A DNA stretch of 64,000 nucleotides. Source: Paraphoma chrysanthemicola (Eukaryota > Ascomycota > Dothideomycetes > Pleosporales > Phaeosphaeriaceae). The translations under genes and the position numbers were made by a program. The first letter of the stretch is position 1. Each line of letters starts with the position of its first letter. Below are positions 43,100 to 53,776 of this stretch, in pieces. The notes under the pieces were generated by a model. That model was given only the letters and a program-made list of their open reading frames with translations. It was not told the origin of the DNA and searched no databases. The stretch is taken from NCBI GenBank assembly GCA_020744225.1, contig JAGMWG010000004.1, forward strand, positions 2,108,001 to 2,172,000, in the 5' to 3' direction.

Positions 43100-44038
43100 A
43101 TGATCCGCAAACAAGCCCGCGAACGTCGCGACTACCTCTACCGCCGGGCTCTCACCCTTCGCGACGCCGAACTCGCCAGCAAGCGCGCCGCCCTCAAAGC
43201 CTCGCTTGCCTCAGGCAAGCCGCTCAATAAGGAAGTCGCCGACGACGAGACCCTGCGACAAGACTACAAGTACGACGAATCGCGCGCCGACCGCACCGCA
43301 GAAGAGGAACTTGGCCTCGATGACGAATATGCACAATTAAGCGGCGTCGTAGACCCGCGGATATTGGTGACAACGTCAAGAGATCCAAGTTCGAGACTAG
43401 GAACGTTTGCGAAAGAGATACGACTGTTGTTGCCGACAAGTATACGGTTGAATCGCGGAAACCTCATCCTGAACAATCTCGTCTCGAGCGCGCAATCTTC
43501 TGGTCTCAGCGACATCGTGCTGTTGCATGAACACCGTGGAACGCCCACGGCGCTCACAGTCGGCCATTTCCCGCACGGACCGACGGCGAGCTTCTCCTTA
43601 CACAACGTGGTTCTGCGCGCCGACATACCGAATAGTGAGAGGGGAACAGTGTCAGAAAGTTATCCACATCTCATCTTCGAGGGTTTTTCGACCAAGCTGG
43701 GACAGAGGGTTGTGCAGGTCTTAAAACACCTGTTTCCACCACGGGAAGGAAACGCAAAGGTTGGGAACAGGGTTGTTACGTATGTCAATTGTCTGAAGTT
43801 GTTTCAGGGTAAATGCTAATGTGAATACAGATTCAAGAACATCGAAGACACGATCGAAGTCCGACACCACATTTTCGTCAAGACGGGGTATCAGGCTGTG
43901 GAGCTCGCGGAGGTGGGACCGAGGATGAGCATGCGGTTGTTTGAGATTAGGGCAGGGACGCTGGATAATAAGGAGGGTGATGTGGAGTGGCATCTCAACC
44001 AGTATACGAGGACGGGACGGAAGAAGGAATATCTATGA
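43100..44038 (+). CDS. imp4: U3 snoRNP protein Imp4 (Brix domain)
   Basis: Nucleolar factor of the small-subunit processome; with Imp3 it helps U3 snoRNA pair with pre-rRNA. Two exons (43100-43779 and 43831-44038; 51 bp intron, GTATGT donor, GCTAATG branch, ATACAG acceptor, phase 2) give 295 aa, the family length. Start MIRKQARERRDYLYRRAL is the classic Imp4 N-terminus. Brix features: ILVTTSRDPSSRL (sigma70-like motif), IVLLHEHRGTPTAL, FPHGPTASFSL, and after the intron FKNIEDTIEVRHHIF and EVGPRMSMRLFEIRAGTL. It is convergent with ORC6. Confidence 0.95.
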
Positions 44039-44235
44039 ATTATTTGTTGGGGGATGCGAATGGAAGACGTGGATGCGCGGGGGTTGGTGGAGTGCTTATG
44101 GTTCATGGTTTTGACCTACAGCAGACAGGGCGTGCTAAGATACCCAAGAAGATATGCATCACGGTCAGAAGGTCATGCATTTATACTTCCGAATATCAAG
44201 TTGCGAATATCCAGTTGTTGATGATCCCGAAGATA

Positions 44236-45383
44236 TCATTCAGCAGCCTCAATCTCCTCCACCCTCGCCATGATCCCCTGCTTCCACCGTTGATACTCCT
44301 CTCTCTGCCGTTCGCCCAGATAATCAGTCGCATCCTGCATCATCGTCCCCAATCCAATATAAGCGCTCCCACCGCTCCTCATCCCCACGTTCCTCCCCGA
44401 ACCACTACGCCCATTCGACTCCGTATGCTCAACGCCCTCCATCTCATCCCCATCGCCATCCTGCATGACATTCAAAAACCACTCCATACGCAACCATCCC
44501 TCCGACTGTGCCATAGGTAGCATTTCTTCCACCTCGACAGAAAGTTCGTCGTGCGTGAAATCGACCGCAACAGGAAGTTCGAGCAACGACTTCATGGCCG
44601 TCTCGCGCAATTCATCGTACTCCGCGGGCGTAACGTCCGTGTCTCGCATCTTGGTGAGGACGTAGAAGAAGACGACAGCGATGAGGCCGCAGATACGCAC
44701 GTCTGGGACATCGCTTGGGACTGCGTGTGATGTGGTGCCAGTCCGTCGAGAGCGCTTACTCGGTGTATCCGGTGCGGCGGCAGCCATGCGCGCGAGTAAA
44801 GGTAATATGCTCTCCACACCTGTAAATATATTCGGCGCAGCGCGGGGAGAATTGGCGTTCTTTAGCAGGCTGCGTATCGCGGGCATGACCCATTCTGGGA
44901 CTTGAGTAGTGTGGTCATCGAGCTTGCGTGTGCTTCGTGGTGTTTTGCGACCGCTTAGTGGTGTCTTTGGTGTTGTTCGCGCGGACGCGGAGGCAGATGT
45001 TATCTTCTTGCTTGGTGTTTGTGGTTCGCGTGTGGACTCGGGGGCGGGGAGTGCGCTGCTGAGGTAGTTGTATAGTTTCTTGTATATCCGGGGTGGACAT
45101 GGTGGGCGGGAGACGATGGTGGGGAGGTTGAAGCGCTTTTTTGATCTATTGAAATATAATTAGCGCTACATCTGTGGTACTGTGATTAAGAGCGTTACCT
45201 CTCGCATGCTAATTGTGCGCATGCATATGGTCGTGCGATCTCCTCGTCGGGCTTGAGTGAGTTCGCAACACTTCGGGAACGAGCGAGGAGCGAAAGGGCT
45301 AGCTCGACGAGTTCTGGTGGGAGAGGACCATTCAATGCAGGAACAAGCCCAGTTAGGGCTTGCTCAACGCTTGATTTGCTCAT
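44236..45383 (-). CDS. orc6: Origin recognition complex subunit 6
   Basis: Part of the ORC that marks replication origins and loads MCM. Two exons (45383-45199 and 45145-44236; 53 bp intron, phase 2) give 364 aa. Exon 1 has the TFIIB-like helical start (MSKSSVEQALTGLVPAL...LPPELVELALSLL). After the intron comes SKKRFNLPTIVSRPPCPPRIYKKLY, the pattern of fungal Orc6. A basic, disordered middle carries several minimal CDK or SP/TP sites (TPSKK, TPKTPL, KTPRS). The C-terminal half is helical (ICGLIAVVFFYVLTKM) and ends EYQRWKQGIMARVEEIEAAE. The family call rests on overall layout rather than a catalytic motif. Confidence 0.8.
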
Positions 45384-45886
45384 TAGTTTGGGGTTCAGGG
45401 ATTACGGTTACAGTTACGGTTACGGTGGGCGATGACGACGGTGAAGGCTGTGAGCGCGTCTGGTCGCGTCGGCGATGGTAGCGGGCTTCACGTGAGCACG
45501 TGCACCCCTAACATTGCTCATGCCCCGTGCCACACCCACATCATACGTTGAGAAGTCTCGAGGAATCTCTTCAGTATGAGAACTGTCCATCAGCGAGCTC
45601 GCATGCATTATGCTCGTGGACTCTGCTGAAAGATGCTCGTGGTCGGCATGCCGATTACAGTTTAGCGCGCTGAGTCCGACCAGCGGCCTTCCTTTTCAAG
45701 CCGTGCAACAATACTCCACGCAAGCTCCATCTGCCTGAGCGCATCAATGGCGTAACGCTTACTGCCTTGCATGGCCATGGAGGTATAAGAATGAAAGAAA
45801 TGTACTTGCTTCTTGACTGACACGCCACATTGACGAGCAATTACCACTCCAATCTTTTCGACCTGTATTCACCCTTTGCACTCACC
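45384..45886. other. Intergenic stretch between ORC6 and the alpha/beta-barrel gene
   Basis: Divergent 5' regions of two genes, about 500 bp. Contains a short GTTACG-type repeat at 45401-45426 in the ORC6 leader. Confidence 0.4.
45401..45426. repeat. Short tandem repeat (GGTTAC/ TTACGG units)
   Basis: About four copies of a 6-base unit, one with A for G, just upstream of the ORC6 start codon. It differs from the common fungal telomere unit TTAGGG. Confidence 0.6.
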
Positions 45887-46531
45887 ATGTCCGTCACCGA
45901 GATCGCCCTTCTGCGCCTATCATCTGAAGCCAGCCTCAACGATGCGGAACTCCGATCAAAGCTTGTTCACGCAAAAACAGTCATGCAAGACTTCACCGGC
46001 CGATCTTTCTACTACTTCGAGCAGATCGAAGATACTTCAAAGGTGTACATTGTTGGCGAGTGGGAGTCGCTCGATCAACACATGAGCAGTTTCATACCCA
46101 GCGAGGCAAACCAGGCGCTTTTAGAGGCCTTGAAGGACGACTTGACCGTAGAGTGGCTGCTGCACGTCGACGTCTCGCATGGCAGTCTTCCTCTGCCAAA
46201 GTCCGAAAGTGACAAGGCCAAAGCTCTACGCGGCGAGGCAGTCATCAGCGTAGTACGCCACTTCATCAAGACCGGAGAAAAGTCGAACTTTCAGCAAACC
46301 TTTGAGGAGAACAAGCAATATCTGCAGGAATTCCTCACAGAAGGTGCATTGGGTGGAGGGTGGCGTATTGATAAAGAGGATGGCAAGGATGAGTGGATGT
46401 TGCTTTGCCCGTGGACGAACGTGAAGCAACACGGAGATTTTGCGAGCAACCCTGGCTTCGACAAGTATGGTCAGATCCGCGGCTATCTCGATGGGGCTGA
46501 GATCAAGCATGCTAAGCTTTTAGACATTTGA
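45887..46531 (+). CDS. Dimeric alpha/beta-barrel (ABM-like) domain protein
   Basis: 214 aa in one exon from MSVTEIALLRL (ATG at 45887, CTCACC context). The frame is open upstream to 45830, but those residues do not look conserved. Two ferredoxin-like halves are seen: EIALLRLSSEASLNDAELRS...FYYFEQIEDTSKVYIVGEW, then AVISVVRHFIKTGEKSNFQQ...GGWRIDKEDGKDEWMLLCPW. Each has the strand-helix-strand-Trp pattern of antibiotic biosynthesis monooxygenase-like dimeric alpha/beta barrels, which are common in fungi. Enzyme activity is not known. It is divergent from ORC6. Confidence 0.75.
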   Translation: MSVTEIALLRLSSEASLNDAELRSKLVHAKTVMQDFTGRSFYYFEQIEDTSKVYIVGEWESLDQHMSSFIPSEANQALLEALKDDLTVEWLLHVDVSHGSLPLPKSESDKAKALRGEAVISVVRHFIKTGEKSNFQQTFEENKQYLQEFLTEGALGGGWRIDKEDGKDEWMLLCPWTNVKQHGDFASNPGFDKYGQIRGYLDGAEIKHAKLLDI

Positions 46532-47014
46532 TGCTTGTCTGTCCTCACATTTCCCTGCTGTCTGAAATCCGCATTCATACAGCCAAATTCACACTAGTCT
46601 TCCTTCCAATAACAACTGCAATACGTCAGTCTGCAAGATCTTGTTCATTCTCAATCGGCCTCCACGCCCGGCAGCCATTGTTAAAGTTCCACGTCCTGTT
46701 CTCAGCATCGCAGCAGGACATTCTGATAACTTTATTCTTAGTGCATCGCAAGCTCCAGGGATCATAGGGTGCCGACACACGGAAATCCAGCTAATGATTG
46801 AAAATTTCGACATTTCCGAAAGGCTTCGTGGGCCGAAAAGTTCAAGAGTGGGAGTGTTGGCTTCTGATAAGGCCCAATTCCGTTATCTCGGAAATGATCC
46901 GAGACGACCCCTCACAACCCGCGATACCAACAATCGCGCTTGACGTAGTCCTGCATTGATCGCTTATAAGACGTGGGCTGGTCCTATGAATATGTGTCAT
47001 TGTGCAACGTGATC
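46532..47014. other. Intergenic stretch with P450 promoter
   Basis: Short frames only; nothing recognisable. Upstream region of the P450 gene. Confidence 0.4.
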
Positions 47015-48758
47015 ATGGAATTCACCGTCATACAACAGCTACGCGAGGCACCACTGGGGTATGGAACGTTGGCGGTAGTCGCAACTGTGCTCTGTACTTT
47101 CATCTACAAAGTGAGGCATTCTTGGATTGTACACTTCGAGGCTGACTCAAAAAGCTGCTCACACGAACCGATATTCCGTATATACGTGGCATTCCTGAGA
47201 TACCTGGGGCACTCCCCGTGACCGGTCACCTCACGCAACTTGGAGACGACCATGCGACAGTGTGCGAAAAGTGGTGGCGCCAGTATGGAAATTCTGTCTT
47301 TCAAGTCAGACTTGGCAACACGCGCGCCGTGATTGTCAGCTCGTTCGAAGATTGCAAGAAAATTCTCATCTCCAACTCACAAGGCTTGATTGATCGTCCC
47401 AAACTGTTCACTTTTCATGGGCTCATATCTTCAACACAAGGATTCACCATCGGTAGCTCGCCATGGGACGAGAGCTGCAGGAACAAGAGGAAAGCTGCTT
47501 CAACAACACTGAGCAAGGCTATGATGAAGAATTACTACAATATGTTCGACCTCGAATCGTATTGCATTGTACGCGATTTACACCGCGATAGCAAAGGAGG
47601 CGCTATGGAAGTCAGCATCCGACCATACATACAGCGATACGCCCTCAACACGACATTGACTCTCTGTTACGGCATACGCATGGATGCTGTATACGATGAT
47701 CTCTTGCGTGAGATTCTCTACGTCGGGTCTGCCATCTCTCTTCTGCGGTCCGCATCCGAGAACTATCAGGACTATGTTCCCATACTTCGCTACCTCCCGA
47801 ATAACGAGAAGAATAGAAGGTCAAAGGAGCTGCGTGAACGCCGTGATAAGTACCTGGACGAGCTGCTGAACAAGGTCCGCGAGATGATCAAAAAGGGGAC
47901 AGAAAAGCCCTGTATCAGTGCAGCCATACTGAAAGATGAAGAGACACGCCTAAGCGGAGTCGAAGTGAGCTCAATCTGTCTGTCCTTGGTTTCTGGAGGT
48001 TTCGAAACAATTCCCGGAACACTCGTTTCCTGTATCGGCTCTTTGTCTACGCCAGAGGGTCAAAAGTATCAAGAGCGTGCTTACCAGGAGATCAGAAAGG
48101 TCTACCCTGACCTCAAAGACGCATGGACTAGCGAATTCGAGAAGGAAAACGTACCGTACTTCAATGCAATTGTGAAGGAGGCAGGTCGATACTACACAGT
48201 CAGCAATATGAGCTTGCCGCGCAAGACGATGACAGATGTTCGGTGGGGAGAAGCGGTCATACCAAAAGGCACAATGGTTCTGATCAATGCGCAAGCTGGC
48301 AATCATGGTGAGTAGAAGCGCTCATCTTCTTTTCTTTCCTTTCACTGATATGTACAGATGTCGACTATTGGGGACCAGATGCCGCAACATTCAACCCTGA
48401 GCGCTGGCTCGACCTTCCAAATCCAACAGAGCCGTCGGCGCTCTACACGGAAAAGCCCTCAAGCAGCACACCGCACCTCTCATTTGGTGCAGGCTCGAGA
48501 TCGTGTCCCGGCGCAACAATCGCCAGCAAGCTCATCAACTCTGCTCTGTTCCGCATCCTATCGCTTTACAAAATTGAAGCTAGTGAGTCCGAGCCGCCAA
48601 ACACGGACTATGTGGACTACAACGCCATCAAGAGCGCGCTCGTTGCGATACCGAGAGACTTCAAGATTAAGTTGACGCCGAGAGATGGGACTGGTGATCT
48701 TGCGAGAGAGCTGCTGAGCAGCGGCGAGGAGAGGACAAGGGACCTCTACAAAGAGTAG
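47015..48758 (+). CDS. Cytochrome P450, CYP504 (phenylacetate hydroxylase)-like
   Basis: Membrane-anchored heme monooxygenase. Three exons (47015-47110, 47155-48307, 48358-48758; introns 44 and 50 bp) give 549 aa. Exon 1 encodes the N-terminal anchor (YGTLAVVATVLCTFIYK); splicing then yields YIRGIPEIPGALPVTGHL, the proline-rich hinge. Seen: I-helix SGGFETIPG, K-helix E-x-x-R in VKEAGRYY, FNPERWL, and heme loop FGAGSRSCPG with the Cys ligand at about residue 466. The stretch GFTIGSSPWDESCRNKRKAA and LGDDHATVCEKW are, from memory, typical of CYP504 (phenylacetate 2-hydroxylase, phacA). The actual substrate may differ because this clan is duplicated in many fungi. No other pathway gene is adjacent. 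Confidence 0.9.
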
Positions 48759-48971
48759 TCATCAAACATATTACCGGCGTATCAAACAGTACAATCCGTC
48801 GCCAATATGATAAGTCTGGTGAAAATGACTGTGGGGGGTGTGATCACTACGTCCTTCCACGTTTACCCATGGTCGTTTGCAGTCGTCTCTCACCCTGGCG
48901 CTAGACTGAGCAGTGCGCAAATCCTCCTCAGCGTCGTTCATTTCCTTCCAATTGGCAGAAACTTGCCAACC

Positions 48972-50412
48972 ATGTACTTCACAAGACTCGCCGCTGCCTT
49001 AGCGGGCTTGGTTGCCACGGCTACTGCAGGATACTTCGACCGCAATGATTATGCCGACAATGCAATGTGGGACAGATATGTCCAGAAAGGCGAGCACTTC
49101 AAATGTCTCATGGTCGCCACAGACGTTGGTGCTGGATTTCTCATTCAGGACACTCGAAAGCCTCCGTCGGCTGCGAGCCGATGGACCGGCGACCTGCAAC
49201 GTAAGTCTAGCTCAACCGGCAATTCTATACACGTGCGCTTGCTCATGCAGCTCGACAGAAGAGTTGAAGACATGGTTCTGGCACGAAGGCCCCACTAAAA
49301 GGGGTACTAACTGCGACTGCGACAAGATGAGACTCACGAACGTCTTCCAGGGCCTGGGTCTGAATGGCAAGCCGATGTGGTCGGATGAAGGACAGCCAGC
49401 GGGTGGTGACAATGTTTGCGCGAACATCGAGCATATCAACTCGTACGACTTCATAGATCCGACGGCGGACAAGAAGATAAAGAAAGCACCGAAACTGCAA
49501 AAGTACAAAGTTGGTGAGAAAGAGTTTTCGGTAAGCGGGCACTTGCTGTTCGGGACCTGGCTTCCGTTGAGGAAGCTTTTGTTACAAAGATGATAATGCT
49601 AACGTACTGACAGGCCACGGGTGCCTTTTTCGAATTTGCTTGGAACTTCAATGGCGGAGGTTCGTCGCTCATATCTTCTAGCTCCCTTTCTCTCCTAAAC
49701 TGATTTCATCTAGCCATCATCGGCAAGAACCTCGAGGGTCCCGCTGTAGCGGCGAAATGGAATTGGGCGAACGACGGCCCATGGACAAAAGAAGATCTAC
49801 CTGTTCTATCACACTGCTCAGAAATCTACTGGGCGTATTGGGCGCGCGGTAATCCGAACATCCGGGGTTTGAGGATTTATGGCGCACACAACGTGGTGAA
49901 CGATGCGACTAGCAAATTGGTGGCGCGGGCGTTTCGGAACAAGGATGTGGAAAAGTTGACGAGCTGGCCGGGTGTAGAGTTTGCGGCGGGCACGCCTGAG
50001 GGAACGGCGTTGATTGGTACGTTGATATGCTCGGACTTCCACGATCTGCGGATGAAGGTCCTATGGTACTGGAAACTGACGATGCGTAGGGTCTCCCATC
50101 TCTGCAAGCATCGTACACATGCTCGTGGGCCACAAAGCCGAACTCGGCATCAAGCATATTACCAAAGTCACCGTTGTCACGCAAGACCCGTTACCGAGCA
50201 GGATCGAGCCAAAGTTCAAGGAGATGCATCTTTTCTTCCACATCGAAGATGTTCCGGCCGACAAGATTCCGGAGGACAAGCCTGGCGAGGAAAAGTCTGG
50301 AGACAAGGACGTCATGATGGGCTTAACGTCGAGAGTTAGACGAATTGTGAGATCCTTGGACAGAAGGAGCGAGGGGGATAATGTAGTACGGGTACATAAG
50401 TTCAGATTCTAG
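48972..50412 (+). CDS. Secreted hypothetical protein, five exons
   Basis: Exons 48972-49200, 49259-49530, 49614-49659, 49714-50016, 50090-50412 (introns 58, 83, 54 and 73 bp) join in frame to 390 aa. MYFTRLAAALAGLVATATAG is a signal peptide. The third exon is only 46 bp. Recognisable stretches are TWFWHEGPTKRGTNCDCDKM, FEFAWNFNGGAIIGKNLEGP and a C-terminal RVRRIVRSLDRRS. The fold is unknown, and no glycosyl hydrolase or protease motif is seen. The first intron uses CGACAG at 49258 as acceptor; the earlier TGCAG at 49250 would break the frame. Confidence 0.75.
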
Positions 50413-50521
50413 GCAGCAGAGAGCTTTCGATGATCTTCTAGAGATCGGCTGTCCCATTTCAGGCCATGATCTAGCATAAGTACATACTCCAAGCATCTTG
50501 CAATCCACTTCATCACTCACT

Positions 50522-51235
50522 TCACGATCGCCGCGGCTGTCTTGTCATGCAATAATGGTAATCCAATCCTTCTCCTCCCCACGGCTTCCTATCCCACTCA
50601 AGGACCTCGCGCACCTCAAATCCCGCCTTCTCATACAACCCCTTCCCAACACCCGTCGCATCCAAGTAAGTGACTAACCCTTCTTCATCAGCCTTCTTCA
50701 TTCCCCAATCCAGTAGTAGCGTCGCTGCCCCTCGACCCCGATGATCAGGATGCGTGGCTAGACTATTAAGCATCAAGTAAGTGATCGCCGCGCCCATCCA
50801 TTTCTCTTGCGCGGCACGGAGGGGACCGAATAATGACTGCAGTGCCTCGACGCGGAGTTCTGGTGGGAGGAAAGACTGTATTTCTTGCCTCTTTTTCGGC
50901 GGAACTGGAACAGCTGACGTCGACGCCGAGTCATCCAATTCATCTCCCTGCTCTTTCACATTATGCATGCTCCACGCCGACACAGCTATGGTTCGGCCAC
51001 CGTTATCAGGCGGATCGTCCTCGCCGGGTGACAAATCTGTGTCAATGATTTTCCAGTGCCAAAGATTCGGTTTGGTCAAAGCTCGCGCTCGGTCTTCTGC
51101 TACGCCGCGGATGGAGGATTCGCGAATGGGGCCGGAGTGCAGAACATCGTGGGTGGGTCCGTAGTATGCAATGGCTCGGATGCGAGCCCAGGCTAGTGCG
51201 TCGGGTGGCGCGACGGGGTGGAGTTCGAGAGGCAT
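50522..51235 (-). CDS. GNAT-family N-acetyltransferase
   Basis: 237 aa in one exon. The acetyl-CoA site (motif A) is LNSLATHPDHRGRGAATLLL at about residues 156-175 (V/L-x-P-x-x-R-G-x-G-x-A type), followed by GLVTYLDATGVGKGLYEKAGF, the usual motif B region. An acidic, low-complexity insert lies at about residues 70-120. Substrates of this fungal clade are unknown. It is convergent with the secreted gene at 48972 (109 bp apart). Confidence 0.9.
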   Translation of the reverse strand: MPLELHPVAPPDALAWARIRAIAYYGPTHDVLHSGPIRESSIRGVAEDRARALTKPNLWHWKIIDTDLSPGEDDPPDNGGRTIAVSAWSMHNVKEQGDELDDSASTSAVPVPPKKRQEIQSFLPPELRVEALQSLFGPLRAAQEKWMGAAITYLMLNSLATHPDHRGRGAATLLLDWGMKKADEEGLVTYLDATGVGKGLYEKAGFEVREVLEWDRKPWGGEGLDYHYCMTRQPRRS

Positions 51236-52326
51236 TGTGACCGAGGATTAAATGGTAAGCGATAATGGGCCCGGGTTTGGAAACGCTTGTGCTTGAAAGT
51301 TCAAAGCTTGTGCAGCTTGGCGCTCTGGGGCTGGGTGAATGTATATGTGCAGGAGTAATGAGTCAGATGATAAGACGATGAATCACGGGAAGGATTGCGG
51401 CTGTGCATGGCTGCTTCAAATGGAGACAATCCTACCTGCCTCTTTTAAGGCTTGTCCAGGGTGTCCAATGTATTCGCACCACATGTTTTATCAAATCATG
51501 TTTCGTCGGTGATTTTGAAAGCACTCGTCAGGTTGAGTTGAGAATCAAGCGGGGCATGACTGCACCCCGCCATATCCGGCTTGACTTTGCGACTACGTCG
51601 ATAATGCACCACGAAGCCCAAAAGCGCATAAAGGCCTGACCTGATAGCAGATTTCAAAGTGCAATAAGTCATCTTGCTGACGAAATTCACAATTTTTGAG
51701 CCGGCTAAGTCAGCATTCCTCTACTGGATGCTTGGAAACAAGTGTTACTGCTCTAGCATAGTCACAGTCCCAATACAGCAGCTGAACTACTTGTGCGTCT
51801 TTAATTGAGCAGATAGCGTTCAATATGGACTCTACTTGAATATATATTGTGTGGCCAAAGGTAGTGGCGCAGCAGAGGCTTAGCACGCCTCGGATAAAGC
51901 CAAGAGGTCTAGATATCTACCCTCTTAGGCTGCACTTTGCGTAGGACGGCGCAGCGCGCTGATATGCATATACGAGGCTTACTGCGGGCACTTCGGCTGT
52001 GTGTAGTGCATCTGCACATGTACTGTAAATGTGGGTGCGGGTGTAGGTAGTTGACGCTACTCGTTGTTGCCTTGTAACCGCAGGGACTTAATGTGACTTA
52101 TTCTGCTTATAATATGTTTGCGATAGCCTTGCGATATAAGATCGTCCTTAACATAATACCTACATTCGTTTACTTGCTACGGGTTTCCGTCAGAAAAAGG
52201 CTATCTTGCTATAATTGTACATCACAAGCATTGTGGATACATATCGCCCCTTCCCCACTAGGCGGTACGGTCCCCTAAAAGTCCTCTTTCGCCGTGCATA
52301 ACTTGCTGTGCGGATAGAGGTCGACC
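51236..52326. other. Gene-free stretch, 1.1 kb
   Basis: Upstream region of the GNAT gene, then AT-rich DNA. Short frames only. I found no exon chain here. Confidence 0.4.
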
Positions 52327-52940
52327 ATGGAAACTTTTCGCAGGGTTCTAAATTACCTTGCTCGCCTCGAATGGAAAGAGCTAAAGCAGCATGTTTGCTT
52401 GTTCTGCGATCGGAAGAATTTTGAAGAAATTGTCTACGACGTAAGGCGTCCCGCGATCCCGAAAACCAATGGCTAATTGTTCAGGACGAGGAAATAATAG
52501 CAATCAAGAACCGCACGGCTGCTGGAAAGCATCACTGGCTGTTGATGCCAATCAGTCCGCCATTCCGCCACATTCGGGACATAGAAGCCCTCGAAGCAGC
52601 GGACATTCCTTTGCGTAAGTCACATCTTCCCACTTGAGCGGAACTGACTCCGCTGCAAGTCACCAAGTTCGAGAAGACAAAACAGCGTCTGCTGTCGCAA
52701 CATTGCGCAGATGTCTCTCCCTCCGATGTCCACTCAGGCTACCATCGAGGCCGACGAGTTTTGATAGGTAACATCTACTACCCCGATACCATCTCCATCC
52801 ACCACATCCATCTCCATATCATAGTGGAGCCGCGACCACTCCTTAAGTTTTTCAAATATCCACCTTGGCTGCCTCTGATGTGGAAATCCGACAGGACGGT
52901 CATGGCAGAACTCCAAAGAAAGAAAGAGCGACAGCTTTAA
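52327..52940 (+). CDS. HIT (histidine triad) family protein
   Basis: Three exons, each too short to stand out alone: 52327-52440, 52485-52614 and 52660-52940 (introns 44 and 45 bp, GTAAGG/GTAAGT donors, TTCAG/GCAAG acceptors). They join in frame to 174 aa. The histidine triad HIHLHIIVEP (about residues 130-139) and the upstream HHWLLMPISPPFRHIRDIE and SGYHRGRRVLIGNIYYPDTI are the standard HIT blocks. CLFCDRKNF near the start is the usual HIT N-terminal motif with a Cys pair. HIT proteins hydrolyse nucleotide adducts such as AMP-lysine or dinucleoside polyphosphates; the exact class is not set. It lies in a gene-poor stretch. Confidence 0.88.
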
Positions 52941-53776
52941 ACTTCGGGACTGCGACCTGCAAGTGTGAACGCGTGAAGCTGGGATAGAGCCTAGAGATAA
53001 CCTAATCTAGTCGCCGTCGCTGTATTGTTCTACCGAAGTCTTGTCGTTGCTGTCGATAGGAACTAGAGAACATTGGGACTAACGCTTACGGGAAGCTGCT
53101 GGGAGAGTTCGATTGGTTACACATATCGGTTCTGCTTGCTTGGAGAACGGAGGTGGCGGGGTTGTAGTGGTCTTGGTGCTGATGATTTGGATATAGCTAC
53201 CGCAGATGCCATGTTCCGGTCATGCAGCAGCTAGGCGATGTATAGGTCTCTATGTCACGGTTGCTGGAAGGGAATTGAACGTCACTATGGGAGTATATAT
53301 GTATTGGATACATGAAAGAATGCGACGTGGTGCTGGAGGATGTTTGAGAGCGATAAGCGCACATGCACGGGAAAATGGGAGCGAAATGTCGGTCTCCTGG
53401 TCAGCTCAATTTTTGGTGTTCCATGGCATTTTCATCACGTGACGATAGCATGACAGCATCCAACGATGTAGGAGGCTTGTAGGGCTGGAAAGGCTAAAGC
53501 GCGAGCTTGCCGCTGATCTTCCTGTGTCTCGTTGTTTCAAAGAAGACGAGTGGCTGACAGCGTCTGAAAGCTAACGTGTGAAACACGCTCCGCCTCGTCC
53601 GCGCTCGACTCAGCCTTGTCCGCCACTGCCTGTGTAACCTGCAGGTGGCCTGAATACTCCACAGGATAAATTCGAGCAATGGGCTGCGATCCAACTTGTC
53701 GATCGCCTTTACACACTGATGCACTACCGAGTAATGTCCTCAATTTTACACTCGAACGACATACATTTCCCTTACC
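52941..53776. other. Gene-free stretch
   Basis: 3' region of the HIT gene and 5' region of the large membrane protein. Only shadow frames. Confidence 0.4.

Noticed and set aside
49201..49250. Nearer TGCAG acceptor for the first intron of the secreted gene at 48972
   Set aside because: It leads to TGA within a few codons; the CGACAG acceptor eight bases later keeps the frame.
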